Under the pieces are notes generated by a model that saw only the letters and a list, made by a program, of their open reading frames with translations, was not told the DNA's origin and searched no databases. From contig NZ_LGIC01000065.1 in the NCBI RefSeq assembly GCF_001294535.1, positions 186,001 through 250,000 of the forward strand: a stretch of 64,000 nucleotides of DNA, in the 5' to 3' direction. Position numbers and translations under genes: made by a program. Below, piece by piece: positions 25,305 to 34,270 of the stretch. Position 1 is the first letter of the stretch; every line of letters begins with the position of its first letter. Origin of the DNA: Cypionkella psychrotolerans (lineage in GTDB: Bacteria; Pseudomonadota; Alphaproteobacteria; Rhodobacterales; Rhodobacteraceae).

Positions 25305-26654
25305 ATGACAGAACCCGTCGCCGTGCCTTTTTGGCTGCTGCTGCTGATCCTTGCTTTTGCGGCGATCACTTTTGCCTCGCATTTCCTGTTTCCCTCGGTG
25401 CGCTGGTTTTTTCGCAAACGCGCCGAGAAGGCGCTATCGCGGCTGAACCGCCGCTTGGACCGCCCGATTGAGTTTTTCAAACTGGCGCGCAGGCAGGACA
25501 TGATCGTGCGATTGTCCTATGATCCGCGTGTGCTAGAGGCTGTGGCCGATCATGCAGCGGAAACCGGGGTGCCGGGGTCGGTGGCGTTTGAAGAAGCCCG
25601 CCGTTACGCGCGCGAGATCGTGCCGGGGTTTTCGGCGACGCTGTATTTCGGTGTGGCGATCCGGCTGGCGCGTTGGCTGTCGCGGTTGGCGTATCGGGTG
25701 CGGATTGGCAAGGTGGACGCGGCTTTGGCGCATATCGACCCGAAGGCCACGGTGATTTTCGTGATGAATCATCGCTCTAACATGGATTATGTGCTGATCA
25801 CCTGGCTGGTGGCGAACCGCTCGGCGATTTCTTATGCGGTGGGGGAATGGGCGCGGATATGGCCTCTGAGCGCGCTGATCCGCTCGATGGGGGCGTATTT
25901 CATCCGGCGCGGCAGCCGCAACACGCTCTATCGCAGGGTGCTCGCGCGCTATGTGCAGATGGCGACGGCAGAGGGCACGACGCAGGCGATTTTCCCGGAG
26001 GGCGGGCTAAGCTTGGATGGTCGGGTGGGGGCGGCGAAGATGGGGCTGCTCAGCTACATCGTCTCGGCCTACGAGCCCGGCGGGCGTGACGTGGTGTTTG
26101 TGCCGGTGGGACTGGCCTATGATCGGGTGCTTGAGGATCGGATTTTGACCAGTGCGGCGGAGGCAGGCACACGCAGGTTTCGCGGCAAGCCCTTGGCGAT
26201 CATCGGGTTTTTGCTGCACAATCTGTGGCGCAAGTTCCGCGGTCGCTTCAAGGGGTTCGGCACCACAGCGGCTGGCTTTGGCCCGCCCGTGTCTCTGCGC
26301 GCCTTTCTGGCCGAGGCACCGAATCGGCCGACCGAGGAGTTGGGGGCCTACCTGATGTCGGAAATCACCAAGGTGGTGCCGGTGCTGCCGGTGCCTTTGG
26401 TGGCGGCGGCACTGTTGGGAAAACCTACAGATCGGGCGGCACTGAGCGCCGCAGTGACCGCGTTGCAGGCGCGGCTCTCAGCGCAAGGGGCTGTGCAAAA
26501 GCTGCCGCCGCAGGGGCTGGAGGCCAGCTTGAACGAGGGCCTCATGCCGCTGATCAACCGGGGTTTGATCGACGCCAATCTGCAAATCACCCAAGGCTCT
26601 GCCGCGCTGATCGCCTTTTACGCCGCCCCGGTGGTGCAGCGATTGGAGGCCTAA
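25305..26654 (+). CDS. PlsB-like glycerol-3-phosphate/lysophospholipid acyltransferase
   Basis: A 449-residue protein with an N-terminal membrane segment (FWLLLLILAFAAITFASHF) and an acyltransferase domain. Block I is NHRSNMDY (HxxxxD catalytic pair, about residues 150-155), block III is IFPEGGLSLDG and a block II-like IRRGSRNTLYRRV lies between. This resembles the PlsB-type acyltransferases that acylate glycerol 3-phosphate in phospholipid synthesis; the sequence is shorter than E. coli PlsB (807) and sits near ecm and ccr, a neighbourhood also seen in relatives as I recall. Inner-membrane location expected. Whether it is the main GPAT is inferred. Confidence 0.78.
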   Translation: MTEPVAVPFWLLLLILAFAAITFASHFLFPSVRWFFRKRAEKALSRLNRRLDRPIEFFKLARRQDMIVRLSYDPRVLEAVADHAAETGVPGSVAFEEARRYAREIVPGFSATLYFGVAIRLARWLSRLAYRVRIGKVDAALAHIDPKATVIFVMNHRSNMDYVLITWLVANRSAISYAVGEWARIWPLSALIRSMGAYFIRRGSRNTLYRRVLARYVQMATAEGTTQAIFPEGGLSLDGRVGAAKMGLLSYIVSAYEPGGRDVVFVPVGLAYDRVLEDRILTSAAEAGTRRFRGKPLAIIGFLLHNLWRKFRGRFKGFGTTAAGFGPPVSLRAFLAEAPNRPTEELGAYLMSEITKVVPVLPVPLVAAALLGKPTDRAALSAAVTALQARLSAQGAVQKLPPQGLEASLNEGLMPLINRGLIDANLQITQGSAALIAFYAAPVVQRLEA

Positions 26655-26709
26655 TCGTAGAATTGCCGCAACGCGGCGGACATAAAATTACAAAATATCC
26701 ATCAAGACT

Positions 26710-26727
26710 ATTGCAAAGTTGCGCAAT
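26710..26727 (+). promoter_or_regulatory. Dyad ATTGC..GCAAT upstream of ccr
   Basis: ATTGCAAAGTTGCGCAAT is symmetric at ATTGC-nn-A-nn-T-nn-GCAAT. It lies 63-80 bases before the ccr ATG, in the right place for an operator. The regulator is not encoded nearby. Confidence 0.4.
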
Positions 26728-26789
26728 GGCCCGCTATCAATGCCGCAACCCGCCCCGATTCTGCGGCGCGGCATTTGTTGGAGGCAAGC

Positions 26790-28082
26790 ATGGCGTTGGA
26801 TATCAGCACGGCAATCACCCCCTATGAGGCTCCGGTCAAGGATCTCTATGAGATTGGTGAAATGCCCCCTTTGGGTCATGTTCCGGCGAAAATGTATGCC
26901 TGGTCGATCCGGCAGGCGCGGCATGGCGAGCCGGATACCGCGATGCAGGTTGAGGTGGTCGACACTTGGAAGCTCGACAGCCAAGACGTGCTGGTCTTGG
27001 TGATGGCGGCGGGGGTCAATTACAACGGCGTTTGGGCGGCGTTGGGCGTGCCGATCAGCCCGTTCGATGGCCATAAACAGCCGTTCCACATCGCAGGCTC
27101 GGATGCTTCGGGCATCGTCTGGGCGGTGGGCGATAAGGTGAAACGCTGGAAGGTCGGCGATGAGGTCGTGGTGCATTGCAACCAAGACGACGGCGATGAC
27201 GAGGAATGCAACGGCGGCGATCCGATGTTCTCGCCCAGCCAGCGCATCTGGGGTTATGAGACGCCGGATGGGAGTTTTGCGCAGTTCACCCGGGTACAAG
27301 CGCAGCAGTTGATGCCACGTCCCAAGCATCTGACTTGGGAGGAATCGGCCTGCTACACCCTGACTTTGGCGACCGCCTACCGGATGTTGTTCGGGCATGA
27401 ACCGCATGATCTGAAACCGGGGCAGAATGTGCTGGTCTGGGGGGCTTCGGGCGGGCTTGGCTCTTACGCGATCCAACTGATCAACACGGCGGGCGCGAAT
27501 GCGATCGGGGTGATCTCGGAAGAAGACAAGCGCGCGTTTGTCATGGGGTTGGGCGCTAAGGGTGTGATCAACCGCAAGGATTTCAAATGCTGGGGGCAAC
27601 TGCCGACGGTCAATACGCCGGAATATAACGACTGGTTGAAGGAAGCCCGGCGTTTTGGCAAGGCGATCTGGGACATCACCGGCAAAGGTGTCAGCGTCGA
27701 TATGGTGTTTGAACATCCGGGCGAGGCGACCTTCCCGGTGTCCTCATTGGTGTGCAAAAAGGGTGGCATGGTGGTGATCTGCGCGGGAACCTCGGGTTTC
27801 AACTGCACCTTTGATGTCCGCTATATGTGGATGCATCAAAAGCGCCTGCAAGGTAGCCATTTTGCGCATCTGAAACAGGCGGCGGCGGCGAACAAGCTGA
27901 TGATTGAGCGGCGGCTTGACCCCTGCATGTCCGAGGTTTTCCCTTGGGCAGAAATCCCGGCGGCGCATATGCTGATGCGCACCAACAAGCACAAACCCGG
28001 CAACATGGCGGTGCTGGTGCAAGCGCCGCGCACGGGACTGCGGACCTTTGAAGACACGCTAGACGCCAGCCTGAATCGCTGA
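26790..28082 (+). CDS. ccr: Crotonyl-CoA carboxylase/reductase
   Basis: A 430-residue MDR-superfamily enzyme that reductively carboxylates crotonyl-CoA with NADPH and CO2 to (2S)-ethylmalonyl-CoA, the key step of the ethylmalonyl-CoA pathway. Characteristic stretches: YEIGEMPPLGHVPAKMYAW at the N-terminus, GVNYNGVWAALG, HIAGSDASGIVWAVG, VHCNQDDGDDEECNGGDPM, WGASGGLGSYAIQ (NADPH loop) and FDVRYMWMHQKRLQGSHFA. The ATG at 26790 follows GGAGG. It is transcribed away from ecm; together with mcl2 and mch in the window the pathway is well represented. Confidence 0.97.
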   Translation: MALDISTAITPYEAPVKDLYEIGEMPPLGHVPAKMYAWSIRQARHGEPDTAMQVEVVDTWKLDSQDVLVLVMAAGVNYNGVWAALGVPISPFDGHKQPFHIAGSDASGIVWAVGDKVKRWKVGDEVVVHCNQDDGDDEECNGGDPMFSPSQRIWGYETPDGSFAQFTRVQAQQLMPRPKHLTWEESACYTLTLATAYRMLFGHEPHDLKPGQNVLVWGASGGLGSYAIQLINTAGANAIGVISEEDKRAFVMGLGAKGVINRKDFKCWGQLPTVNTPEYNDWLKEARRFGKAIWDITGKGVSVDMVFEHPGEATFPVSSLVCKKGGMVVICAGTSGFNCTFDVRYMWMHQKRLQGSHFAHLKQAAAANKLMIERRLDPCMSEVFPWAEIPAAHMLMRTNKHKPGNMAVLVQAPRTGLRTFEDTLDASLNR

Positions 28083-28103
28083 AAGGGCTTTCCGCCGCAT
28101 CAC

Positions 28104-28171
28104 CCCCGAGGATATTTGAGCCAATGCGAACCTCTGACAATTTCACATTGGCCTAAATATTCCGGGGGGAG
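28104..28171. repeat. Inverted pair of GGATATTT.GCCAAT.GAA repeats
   Basis: Plus-oriented CCCCCGAGGATATTTGAGCC... (28104-28130) and a minus-oriented copy TTTCACATTGGCCTAAATATTCC-like (28141-28171) face each other over about ten bases, giving a long imperfect hairpin 22 bases after ccr. It could end ccr transcription. The rest of the spacer to 28326 is GC-rich with no recognised feature. Confidence 0.6.
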
Positions 28172-28326
28172 CGTCAGCTGGGGGGCTGGCCTCCCTCGCG
28201 ATCTCCGGTCGCGCTCGTTTGCAAAGCCCCTCCCCGGCAGCGCTGTTTTAAGGGGCTCGATGCCCCGCGAAACGGCCCTTGGGTTCAGGTCTGGCCCTTG
28301 CACGCAACCTCGCTTATGGTCGCGCC

Positions 28327-29865
28327 ATGACCGAACTTGCCCCCGTGAAGCTGACCTTTTCCGACGATCAGGCCGAAGCCTATGACCGCGTTTCGGCGGA
28401 ATTGTTCAGCATGGGCATTGATCTGGACAATGGTGGGCTAGAGCCTCGGCCAGAGGATAAGTCTTCCGTTCTAGCGGTGGTCGGCAAGGCGGGCTCGGGC
28501 AAGACCATGCTGCTCGCCAGTCTTTACAAGGCTTTGGTGGCGGCGGGGGTTGATCTGGTCTCGGGTGATTACGAGCCGAAAAAGCGCAAAGAACGCCGCA
28601 GCTTGGCGATTTTAGCGCCGACCAACAAGGCCGCGTCGGTGTTGCGGATGCGCGGCGTGCCTGCGACGACGATCCACCGGATTCTCTACACGCCGGTCTA
28701 TGATCCGCAGTATGAGAAAATCGCTGAATGGCTGACCGGGCAGGGCCCGCGCCCCGTTGTCGAAGGGCTGACCGAACTGGCGCTCGACCGCGCCCATGCG
28801 TTCTACCAGAATGTTGCCTCGATTCCCGGGGCGCTGGCGGCGGCGGGGTTGCGGGGTTCGGATTTTATCAAGGGCTGGAAGCGGCGCGAGGAACCCCTCG
28901 ACATCGGCTTCGTCGATGAATCCTCGATGCTGGATGAACGCGCGCTGGCCGATTTGCGCGAGATTTTCTCAACTTTGGTGCTGTTCGGCGATCCGGCGCA
29001 GTTGGCCCCGGTGGGGCTGTCGGGCGAGATGGTGTTTGACCGCCTGGGCGAGGGCCGCAAGCTGGTGCTTTCCCGCATCCACCGTCAGGCGCAGGACAAT
29101 CCGATTTTGGATTTGGCGCATGCTTTGGGCGACCCAAATCTGGGGTTCGATGAGTTTGAGCGGATGGTGGAGGCAGCCTCTAAGAAGGATGAGCGGGTGG
29201 TCTGGGCGGAACGGGTCGATGCCGACCTGATGGCGCGCAGCCCGGTTTTGGTCTGGCGCAATGCGACGCGAATACGGCTGATTACGGCGTTTCGGGCGGC
29301 GCATGGCGCGCCGGATGATCAGTTGTTGCCGGGGGAGCCGTTGATTTGTGATGGCATTGAACTTCCCTTGAAGCACCGCAAGAAGCGGATTGATCTGGAA
29401 GCGCGCGGGCTGATCAAGGGCGCGCAGGTGATCTATCTCGGGCCGGGGAACCGGCCGGGGTTTGCGAAGATCCATGTGGTGGGGGCGGAAGACCCGCAGG
29501 TCTCTGCCGCCTCAATCATCAAGATTGAGCGCCCGGATGAGGATGAGCCGTTCATCGCGTCCGCGGCGACGATGGGGGCGGCGTTTCTGCATGGGGCGGC
29601 GGTGACGATCCATAAGGCGCAAGGCAGCCAGTGGGAGACGGTGCAGGTGTTCGCGCCGGATTTGTATGCGGCGGCGGCGGCGGGGCGGTCGGAGGCGGGG
29701 GTGCCGCTGTGGAAACGGCTGGCTTATGTGGCGATCACACGGGCGCAGCATCGCTTAATGTGGGTGGTGCGCAACAGGCTGGCGCGGCCTTTGCAGGGGT
29801 TGACGGTCGAGGATTTGCGGCCTGCTTCGGTGCCGCTGACGCTGACCGGGCAGGGGGATGACTAG
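28327..29865 (+). CDS. RecD-like SF1B ATP-dependent helicase
   Basis: A 512-residue protein with the helicase motifs of RecD2/exonuclease V alpha-like SF1B enzymes in order: Walker A VVGKAGSGKT (about 52-60), motif Ia ILAPTNKAASVLR, Walker B IGFVDESSML, motif III LFGDPAQLAPVG, motif IV-like LSRIHRQA, motif V TIHKAQGSQW and motif VI YVAITRAQHRLMW near the C-terminus. No nuclease domain and no N-terminal RecD2 extension is seen, so it is a compact stand-alone helicase for DNA repair or recombination. ATG at 28327 chosen by family fit. An upstream AT-poor repeat region separates it from ccr. Confidence 0.85.
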   Translation: MTELAPVKLTFSDDQAEAYDRVSAELFSMGIDLDNGGLEPRPEDKSSVLAVVGKAGSGKTMLLASLYKALVAAGVDLVSGDYEPKKRKERRSLAILAPTNKAASVLRMRGVPATTIHRILYTPVYDPQYEKIAEWLTGQGPRPVVEGLTELALDRAHAFYQNVASIPGALAAAGLRGSDFIKGWKRREEPLDIGFVDESSMLDERALADLREIFSTLVLFGDPAQLAPVGLSGEMVFDRLGEGRKLVLSRIHRQAQDNPILDLAHALGDPNLGFDEFERMVEAASKKDERVVWAERVDADLMARSPVLVWRNATRIRLITAFRAAHGAPDDQLLPGEPLICDGIELPLKHRKKRIDLEARGLIKGAQVIYLGPGNRPGFAKIHVVGAEDPQVSAASIIKIERPDEDEPFIASAATMGAAFLHGAAVTIHKAQGSQWETVQVFAPDLYAAAAAGRSEAGVPLWKRLAYVAITRAQHRLMWVVRNRLARPLQGLTVEDLRPASVPLTLTGQGDD

Positions 29866-29912
29866 ACTCTGGCGGGGCTTTCGCGGAAGGTGGGGGAAAC
29901 TTGTGAGGCATC

Positions 29913-30149
29913 ATGATCTGCGTGTTCGTTCAATTTCGCTGCACCCCCGGGAAGACCTATGAGGTCGCCACCGCGATTTATGATCGCGAGGTGGTTTCTG
30001 AGTTATATTCCACCTCGGGCGAGTATGATTTGATCGCGAAAATCTATATCCCGGAGGATGCCGATGTTGGGCATTATCTGTCGGAAAAGCTTTTTGATAT
30101 TCCGGGGATTGTGCGGACTTTGACGACGATGACGTTTAAGGCGTTTTAG
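29913..30149 (+). CDS. Stand-alone Lrp/AsnC ligand-binding (RAM) domain protein
   Basis: A 78-residue protein consisting only of the AsnC-type effector domain (beta-alpha-beta-beta-alpha-beta): ICVFVQFRCTPGKTYEVATAI, VSELYSTSGEYDLIAKIYI and DIPGIVRTLTTMTFKAF. There is no helix-turn-helix. Such proteins form oligomers and are thought to sense amino acids or to modulate full-length Lrp-family regulators. It starts 47 bases after the helicase gene; the preceding spacer contains AAGGTGGGGG. Fairly sure of fold, unsure of role. Confidence 0.8.
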   Translation: MICVFVQFRCTPGKTYEVATAIYDREVVSELYSTSGEYDLIAKIYIPEDADVGHYLSEKLFDIPGIVRTLTTMTFKAF

Positions 30150-30230
30150 GCCGAAGCCGTTTGGCCACGCGTGGACACGGGTGCGATTTTAGCAAAATCA
30201 AAGGCTTGGCATAGCCTTGTTCATCTGGCG

Positions 30231-30617
30231 TTAACCTTCAAACATCACCGCGAGTTTGTTGCCAGAGGGGTCGCGCAGGTAGGCTGCATACCATGTTGGG
30301 CTGTAAATTTCGCGGATGCCGGGGGCGCCTTCGTCTTTTGCGCCAAGGGCGATGGCTGCGGCGTGGAAGGCATCGACCTCGGCGCGATTGCGGGCGGGCA
30401 GGCAGAGCATTTGGCCGTTGCCGGGGGTGGCGGGTTCACCGTTGAACGGCGGACAGACCCAGAATTTGAAGCCTTCGCCTTTGCCGCCTTCTGAGTAACA
30501 TTTCCAGCCACCGGGAAAATCGGCATGGGCGAACCAGCCGATGGTTTTCAGCACGGCATCGTAGAAGGCGTGCGATTGCGCGGGGTCATTTGCGCCAAGC
30601 GTGATGTAGGCGGGCAT
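30231..30617 (-). CDS. VOC (glyoxalase/dioxygenase-like) family protein
   Basis: A 128-residue protein of the vicinal oxygen chelate superfamily, with two beta-alpha-beta-beta-beta modules: MPAYITLGANDPAQSHAFYDAVLKTIGW and AFHAAAIALGAKDEGAPGIRE...YAAYLRDPSGNKLAVMFEG. The usual metal-binding His/Glu set is only partly kept, so it may be a binding protein or an enzyme of unknown substrate. The ATG at 30617 is chosen because the frame upstream runs through the repeat cluster at 30626-30790, which therefore also contains this gene's promoter region. Confidence 0.78.
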   Translation of the reverse strand: MPAYITLGANDPAQSHAFYDAVLKTIGWFAHADFPGGWKCYSEGGKGEGFKFWVCPPFNGEPATPGNGQMLCLPARNRAEVDAFHAAAIALGAKDEGAPGIREIYSPTWYAAYLRDPSGNKLAVMFEG

Positions 30618-30625
30618 GGGGGGAG

Positions 30626-30790
30626 CCTCCGGCGGGGATATTTGGGCCAATGTGAAATTGCTGGTGTTGGGAGTGGGTGAGACGGGGGAGCGCGCCGGGC
30701 GGGAGTATTTAGGCCAAGGTGAAATTACTGGCTTTGCGAGGGGTGGAGCTGTCGGAAGCCTCCGGCGGGAGTATTTCAGAAAGAGCAAAT
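30626..30790. repeat. Three tandem copies of the CTCCGGCGGGAGTATTT repeat
   Basis: Copies begin at 30626 (CCTCCGGCGGGGATATTTGG...), 30695 (CCGGGCGGGAGTATTTAGG...) and 30759 (CCTCCGGCGGGAGTATTTCAG...), spaced about 64-69 bases and all in the same direction. The first two continue GGCCAA then GTGAAATT. They fill the spacer between the VOC gene start and the trpF stop. Other copies lie at 2225, 28108, 28141 (inverted) and 46502. Confidence 0.7.
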
Positions 30791-30821
30791 GCTTTTGGGC
30801 TCGCGCCTTTTGAAAACGGTG

Positions 30822-31484
30822 CTAGCGCAGGATCGGGGGGCCGTCTTGAGTAGCGGCTTGGACGAAGGCGGTGATCTTGGTCGGGTCTTTGATGCCGTGG
30901 CTGGATTCCACGCCTGAGGAGACATCGACTTGGCGGGCGTTGGTCAACCGGATCGCCTCGGCGACGTTATCGGGGGTGAGACCGCCTGCCAGCATCCAGG
31001 GTTTCAGCCAGCGGCGTTGGGCGACCAGTCTCCAGTCGAAACTTAGGCCATTGCCGCCGGGGAGGGCGGAATTCTTGGGTGGTTTGGCATCGACCAGAAT
31101 TTGGTCGGCGGCGAGCGAGTATTCCAGCAGGACGGCGAGATCGCCCTCATCGGCAACGCCAATGGCTTTCATCACCGGCAGGCCGTAGCGAGCGCGGATT
31201 TCGGCGACACGTTCTGGGGACTCATGGCCGTGAAGTTGCAGCATATCCAAGGGCATCGCCTCGGTGATCGCATCGAGCAGGGCATCGTCGGCATTGACCA
31301 CAAGGGCGACTTTGGCCAGACCCACGGGGGCGGCGAGGGTGAGTTCTCGGGCTTGCGGGATGGTCAGGTGGCGCGGGCTTTTGGGGAAGAACACAAAGCC
31401 TGCGTAGGCGGCTTTGGTCGCGGCCACGGCGGCCACGTCGTCTAGGGTGCGCAGACCGCAGATTTTGACGCGAATGTCAGGCAT
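30822..31484 (-). CDS. trpF: Phosphoribosylanthranilate isomerase
   Basis: A 220-residue (alpha/beta)8 enzyme of tryptophan synthesis that isomerises N-(5-phosphoribosyl)anthranilate. Catalytic Cys in VKICGLR (Cys9) and catalytic Asp in ILVDAK are in place, with [20 protein letters not shown] and [15 protein letters not shown] phosphate-binding segments. Start ATG at 31484; upstream in-frame extension overlaps the lapA gene out of frame and is unlikely. It lies 16 bases after lapA on the same strand; in many relatives the order ihfB-lapA-trpF-trpB is kept, but no trpB follows here. Confidence 0.94.
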   Translation of the reverse strand: MPDIRVKICGLRTLDDVAAVAATKAAYAGFVFFPKSPRHLTIPQARELTLAAPVGLAKVALVVNADDALLDAITEAMPLDMLQLHGHESPERVAEIRARYGLPVMKAIGVADEGDLAVLLEYSLAADQILVDAKPPKNSALPGGNGLSFDWRLVAQRRWLKPWMLAGGLTPDNVAEAIRLTNARQVDVSSGVESSHGIKDPTKITAFVQAATQDGPPILR

Positions 31485-31500
31485 GGTGGACTTTGGGCAT

Positions 31501-31860
31501 TTACTTGGCCTTAGGGCGGTCGAGCAGAGCGATGATGTCGTCTTGCGGCAGCGAGGTGGCGTCGCGCATGGTGGCGAGTTCACGCTCGAGCCGGCTGACT
31601 TCGCGGGTTTTGGTCGAGGCGGTGGCGCGGTGCTTATGCTCGCGCGCCCATTCCCACAGGAAACCCACCAGCACACCAATCACGATGCCGCCGAACAGCA
31701 CCACGAACACCGGCAGTTCCATCTGCCATGTCAGACCGAGGAAGGCGGCAAAGTCATCGGGCATGGCTTTCAGCAAAACCGGGGTGCGGTTTGCCAAAGC
31801 CACGATCAGCAGGGCCAAGCCAACGGCCGCCAAAGTCAGATAGCGCAGGTAACGAAACAT
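31501..31860 (-). CDS. LapA domain membrane protein
   Basis: A 119-residue protein with two transmembrane helices ([18 protein letters not shown] and [20 protein letters not shown]) and a C-terminal cytosolic coiled-coil-like stretch ([15 protein letters not shown]), the layout of LapA/YciS proteins that help regulate lipopolysaccharide assembly. It is encoded between ihfB and trpF, a conserved neighbourhood (rpsA-ihfB-lapA also in enterobacteria), which supports the call. Confidence 0.8.
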   Translation of the reverse strand: MFRYLRYLTLAAVGLALLIVALANRTPVLLKAMPDDFAAFLGLTWQMELPVFVVLFGGIVIGVLVGFLWEWAREHKHRATASTKTREVSRLERELATMRDATSLPQDDIIALLDRPKAK

Positions 31861-31879
31861 CGGACCGCCTTTTCGCTGG

Positions 31880-31903
31880 TTCTGCCGCTATATTGCGGCA
31901 GAA
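31880..31903 (-). terminator. Hairpin between ihfB and lapA
   Basis: TTCTGCCGC (31880-31888) and GCGGCAGAA (31895-31903) form a perfect 9-bp stem with a six-base loop. No T-run follows on the minus strand, so it may be a processing or attenuation structure instead of a full terminator. Confidence 0.5.
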
Positions 31904-31923
31904 GCGCCGGGGTGCAATGCGGC

Positions 31924-32205
31924 TTATTTGGCGTTGAGCCGATCGCGCAGCAGTTTGCCGGTTTTGAAGAACGGAACCTTCTTATCCTCGACGCTGACAG
32001 CCTCACCGGTGCGGGGGTTGCGGCCAACGCGGGCATCGCGGGCCTTCACCGAGAACGCGCCGAAGCCGCGCAGTTCGACCCGGTCGCCTTTGGCGAGGGC
32101 TTCGATGATTTCCTCAAACACCGTGTTGACGATGCGTTCAACATGACGCTGCGTCAGGTGCGGATTTTCATCCGCGATTTTTTGGATCAGTTCAGACCGG
32201 ATCAT
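31924..32205 (-). CDS. ihfB: Integration host factor subunit beta
   Basis: A 93-residue DNA-bending protein of the HU/IHF family. [19 protein letters not shown] at the start and the arm VGRNPRTGE with the intercalating Pro identify the beta subunit. With IhfA it binds the minor groove and bends DNA for recombination and transcription. Downstream of rpsA on the same strand, as in many proteobacteria, with a terminator between. Confidence 0.95.
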   Translation of the reverse strand: MIRSELIQKIADENPHLTQRHVERIVNTVFEEIIEALAKGDRVELRGFGAFSVKARDARVGRNPRTGEAVSVEDKKVPFFKTGKLLRDRLNAK

Positions 32206-32336
32206 CCGCGATATCCCCCTAGTGGTGCCGCGCCCCTTGATGGGATTCTCGGCCGTGCCAACCTGTTACGCATTGGACTATAGGCATAATTTCCAAAGGC
32301 ACAAACAAAATTGCAAGCTAAAGCTGCCAAAGCAAA

Positions 32337-32360
32337 GGACCCCGTGTTGCCACGGGGTCC
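32337..32360 (-). terminator. Rho-independent terminator of rpsA
   Basis: GGACCCCGTG (32337-32346) and CACGGGGTCC (32351-32360) form a perfect 10-bp stem with a TTGC loop. On the minus strand it begins 26 bases after the rpsA stop and is followed by CTTTGCTTTGG. Confidence 0.85.
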
Positions 32361-32385
32361 CTTTTCACCAACCGTTAAGGTCAGA

Positions 32386-34101
32386 TCAGTTCTTGTCGCC
32401 CTTCAGAGCGGCACCGAGGATGTCGCCCAAGCTGGCGCCCGAATCGGACGAACCATACTGCTCGACAGCTTCTTTCTCTTCAGCGATCTCACGCGCTTTG
32501 ATCGACAGACCCATGCGGCGGGTCTTCGGATCAATGTTGGTGACGCGCACGTCGATCTTGTCGCCAACGCTGAAACGCTCAGGGCGTTGGTCAGCGCGTT
32601 CCCGCGACAGGTCCGAACGGCGGATGAAGGATTTCGCGCCGTTGTATTCAACCTCAACGCCGCCTTCTTCAATCGCGGTCACCACGACGGTGATGATACC
32701 GCCACGTTTCACGCCATCAACCGCATCAGTGAAGGTGTCTTCGCCCAAGGCTTTGATCGAGAGCGAGATACGCTCTTTTTCAACGTCAACTTCGGTGACC
32801 GAAGCGGTGACGGTGTCGCCTTTACGGTAGTTCTGGATCGCGTCTTCGCCGCGCTGATCCCACGACAGGTCAGAGAGGTGAACCATACCGTCGATGTCGT
32901 TGTCGAGGCCAACGAACAGACCGAATTCGGTGATGTTCTTGACTTCGCCTTCGATGTTGGTGCCGATCGGATGGGTTTCGGCAAACACTTCCCACGGGTT
33001 GCGCTGGGTCTGCTTGAGGCCCAGGGAAACGCGGCGTTTGGTGCTGTCGATTTCCAGAACCATAACTTCCACTTCCTGCGAGGTCGAAACGATCTTGCCG
33101 GGGTGGACGTTTTTCTTGGTCCAGGACATTTCCGAGACATGGACGAGGCCTTCAACACCGGCTTCCAGCTCCACGAAGGCGCCGTAATCGGTGATGTTGG
33201 TGACGCGGCCTTTGTGCACGGTGCCGATGGCGTAGAGTTTCTCAACGGCATCCCACGGATCGGATTGCAGTTGCTTCATGCCAAGGCTGATGCGGTGGGT
33301 GTCTTTGTTGATCTTGATGACTTGCACCTTGATCGTCTCACCAATCGCCAGAATCTCCGACGGATGGTTGACACGACGCCAAGCCATGTCGGTGACGTGC
33401 AGCAGGCCGTCAACGCCGCCCAGATCGACGAATGCGCCATATTCGGTGATGTTTTTCACAACGCCGTCAATGGTTTGGCCTTCGGTCAGGTTGCCAATGA
33501 CTTCAGCACGCTGTTCTGCGCGCGACTCTTCGAGGATGGCGCGACGCGACACCACGATATTGCCACGACGGCGATCCATTTTCAGGATCTGGAACGGCTG
33601 CTTCATGCCCATCAGCGGGCCAGCATCGCGCACGGGGCGCACGTCAACTTGGCTGCCCGGCAGGAAGGCGACAGCGCCACCCAGATCCACGGTGAAGCCG
33701 CCTTTGACACGGCCAAAGATCGCGCCATCGACGCGGGTCTCGGTCGCATAGGCTTTTTCCAGACGATCCCAAGCTTCTTCGCGGCGGGCTTTCTCGCGCG
33801 AGATTTGGGCTTCGCCGCGGGCATTTTCCACGCGGTCGAGGTAGACTTCCACGGTGTCGCCGACGTTGATATTCGGAGCTTCGCCGGGATTCGCGAATTC
33901 TTTCAGATCGATGCGGCCTTCCATCTTGTAGCCGACGTCGATGATGGCCTGGCCCGCTTCGATAGCGATAACCTTGCCTTTGACAACCGTTCCCTCTTCG
34001 GGGGTGTCAATTTCGAAGCTTTCTTTCAAAAGTGCTTCAAATTCGTCCATAGCTTTGGAGTTCATGTAGTTTGGGTCCTTTTCGTATATGTCACTGGCCA
34101 T
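32386..34101 (-). CDS. rpsA: 30S ribosomal protein S1
   Basis: A 571-residue RNA-binding protein with six S1 (OB-fold) repeats, for example EEGTVVKGKVIAIEAGQAIIDVGY, VKNITEYGAFVDLGGVDGLLHVTDMAW, VTNITDYGAFVELEAGVEGLVHVSEMSW and VKNITEFGLFVGLDNDIDGMVHLSDLSW. It brings mRNA to the 30S subunit. The ATG at 34101 follows GGAG with eight bases spacing; an ATG at 34065 lacks such a site but would bring the length to 559, nearer to relatives, so the true start is somewhat open. Confidence 0.96.
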   Translation of the reverse strand: MASDIYEKDPNYMNSKAMDEFEALLKESFEIDTPEEGTVVKGKVIAIEAGQAIIDVGYKMEGRIDLKEFANPGEAPNINVGDTVEVYLDRVENARGEAQISREKARREEAWDRLEKAYATETRVDGAIFGRVKGGFTVDLGGAVAFLPGSQVDVRPVRDAGPLMGMKQPFQILKMDRRRGNIVVSRRAILEESRAEQRAEVIGNLTEGQTIDGVVKNITEYGAFVDLGGVDGLLHVTDMAWRRVNHPSEILAIGETIKVQVIKINKDTHRISLGMKQLQSDPWDAVEKLYAIGTVHKGRVTNITDYGAFVELEAGVEGLVHVSEMSWTKKNVHPGKIVSTSQEVEVMVLEIDSTKRRVSLGLKQTQRNPWEVFAETHPIGTNIEGEVKNITEFGLFVGLDNDIDGMVHLSDLSWDQRGEDAIQNYRKGDTVTASVTEVDVEKERISLSIKALGEDTFTDAVDGVKRGGIITVVVTAIEEGGVEVEYNGAKSFIRRSDLSRERADQRPERFSVGDKIDVRVTNIDPKTRRMGLSIKAREIAEEKEAVEQYGSSDSGASLGDILGAALKGDKN

Positions 34102-34270
34102 GCGGTTGGCTCCGCCGGTCTTGGCTGCAATAAGGACAGGGCCGTGGCTTGTGCCCGACCCTGCAATCGTTGGCGTCTTTAGGCGGAATGGCGGGATTCT
34201 GCAAGCATTATAGGGCGGCGCGCGCGCTGGACCGCCGATAAATCGTCGGATTGGCGCGCGGTGGGATGCC

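Noticed and set aside
32311-34182. 623-residue open frame on the plus strand opposite rpsA
   Set aside because: It is the reverse of a clear six-repeat S1 protein; strong third-position G/C bias keeps antisense frames open. No domain or ribosome binding site.
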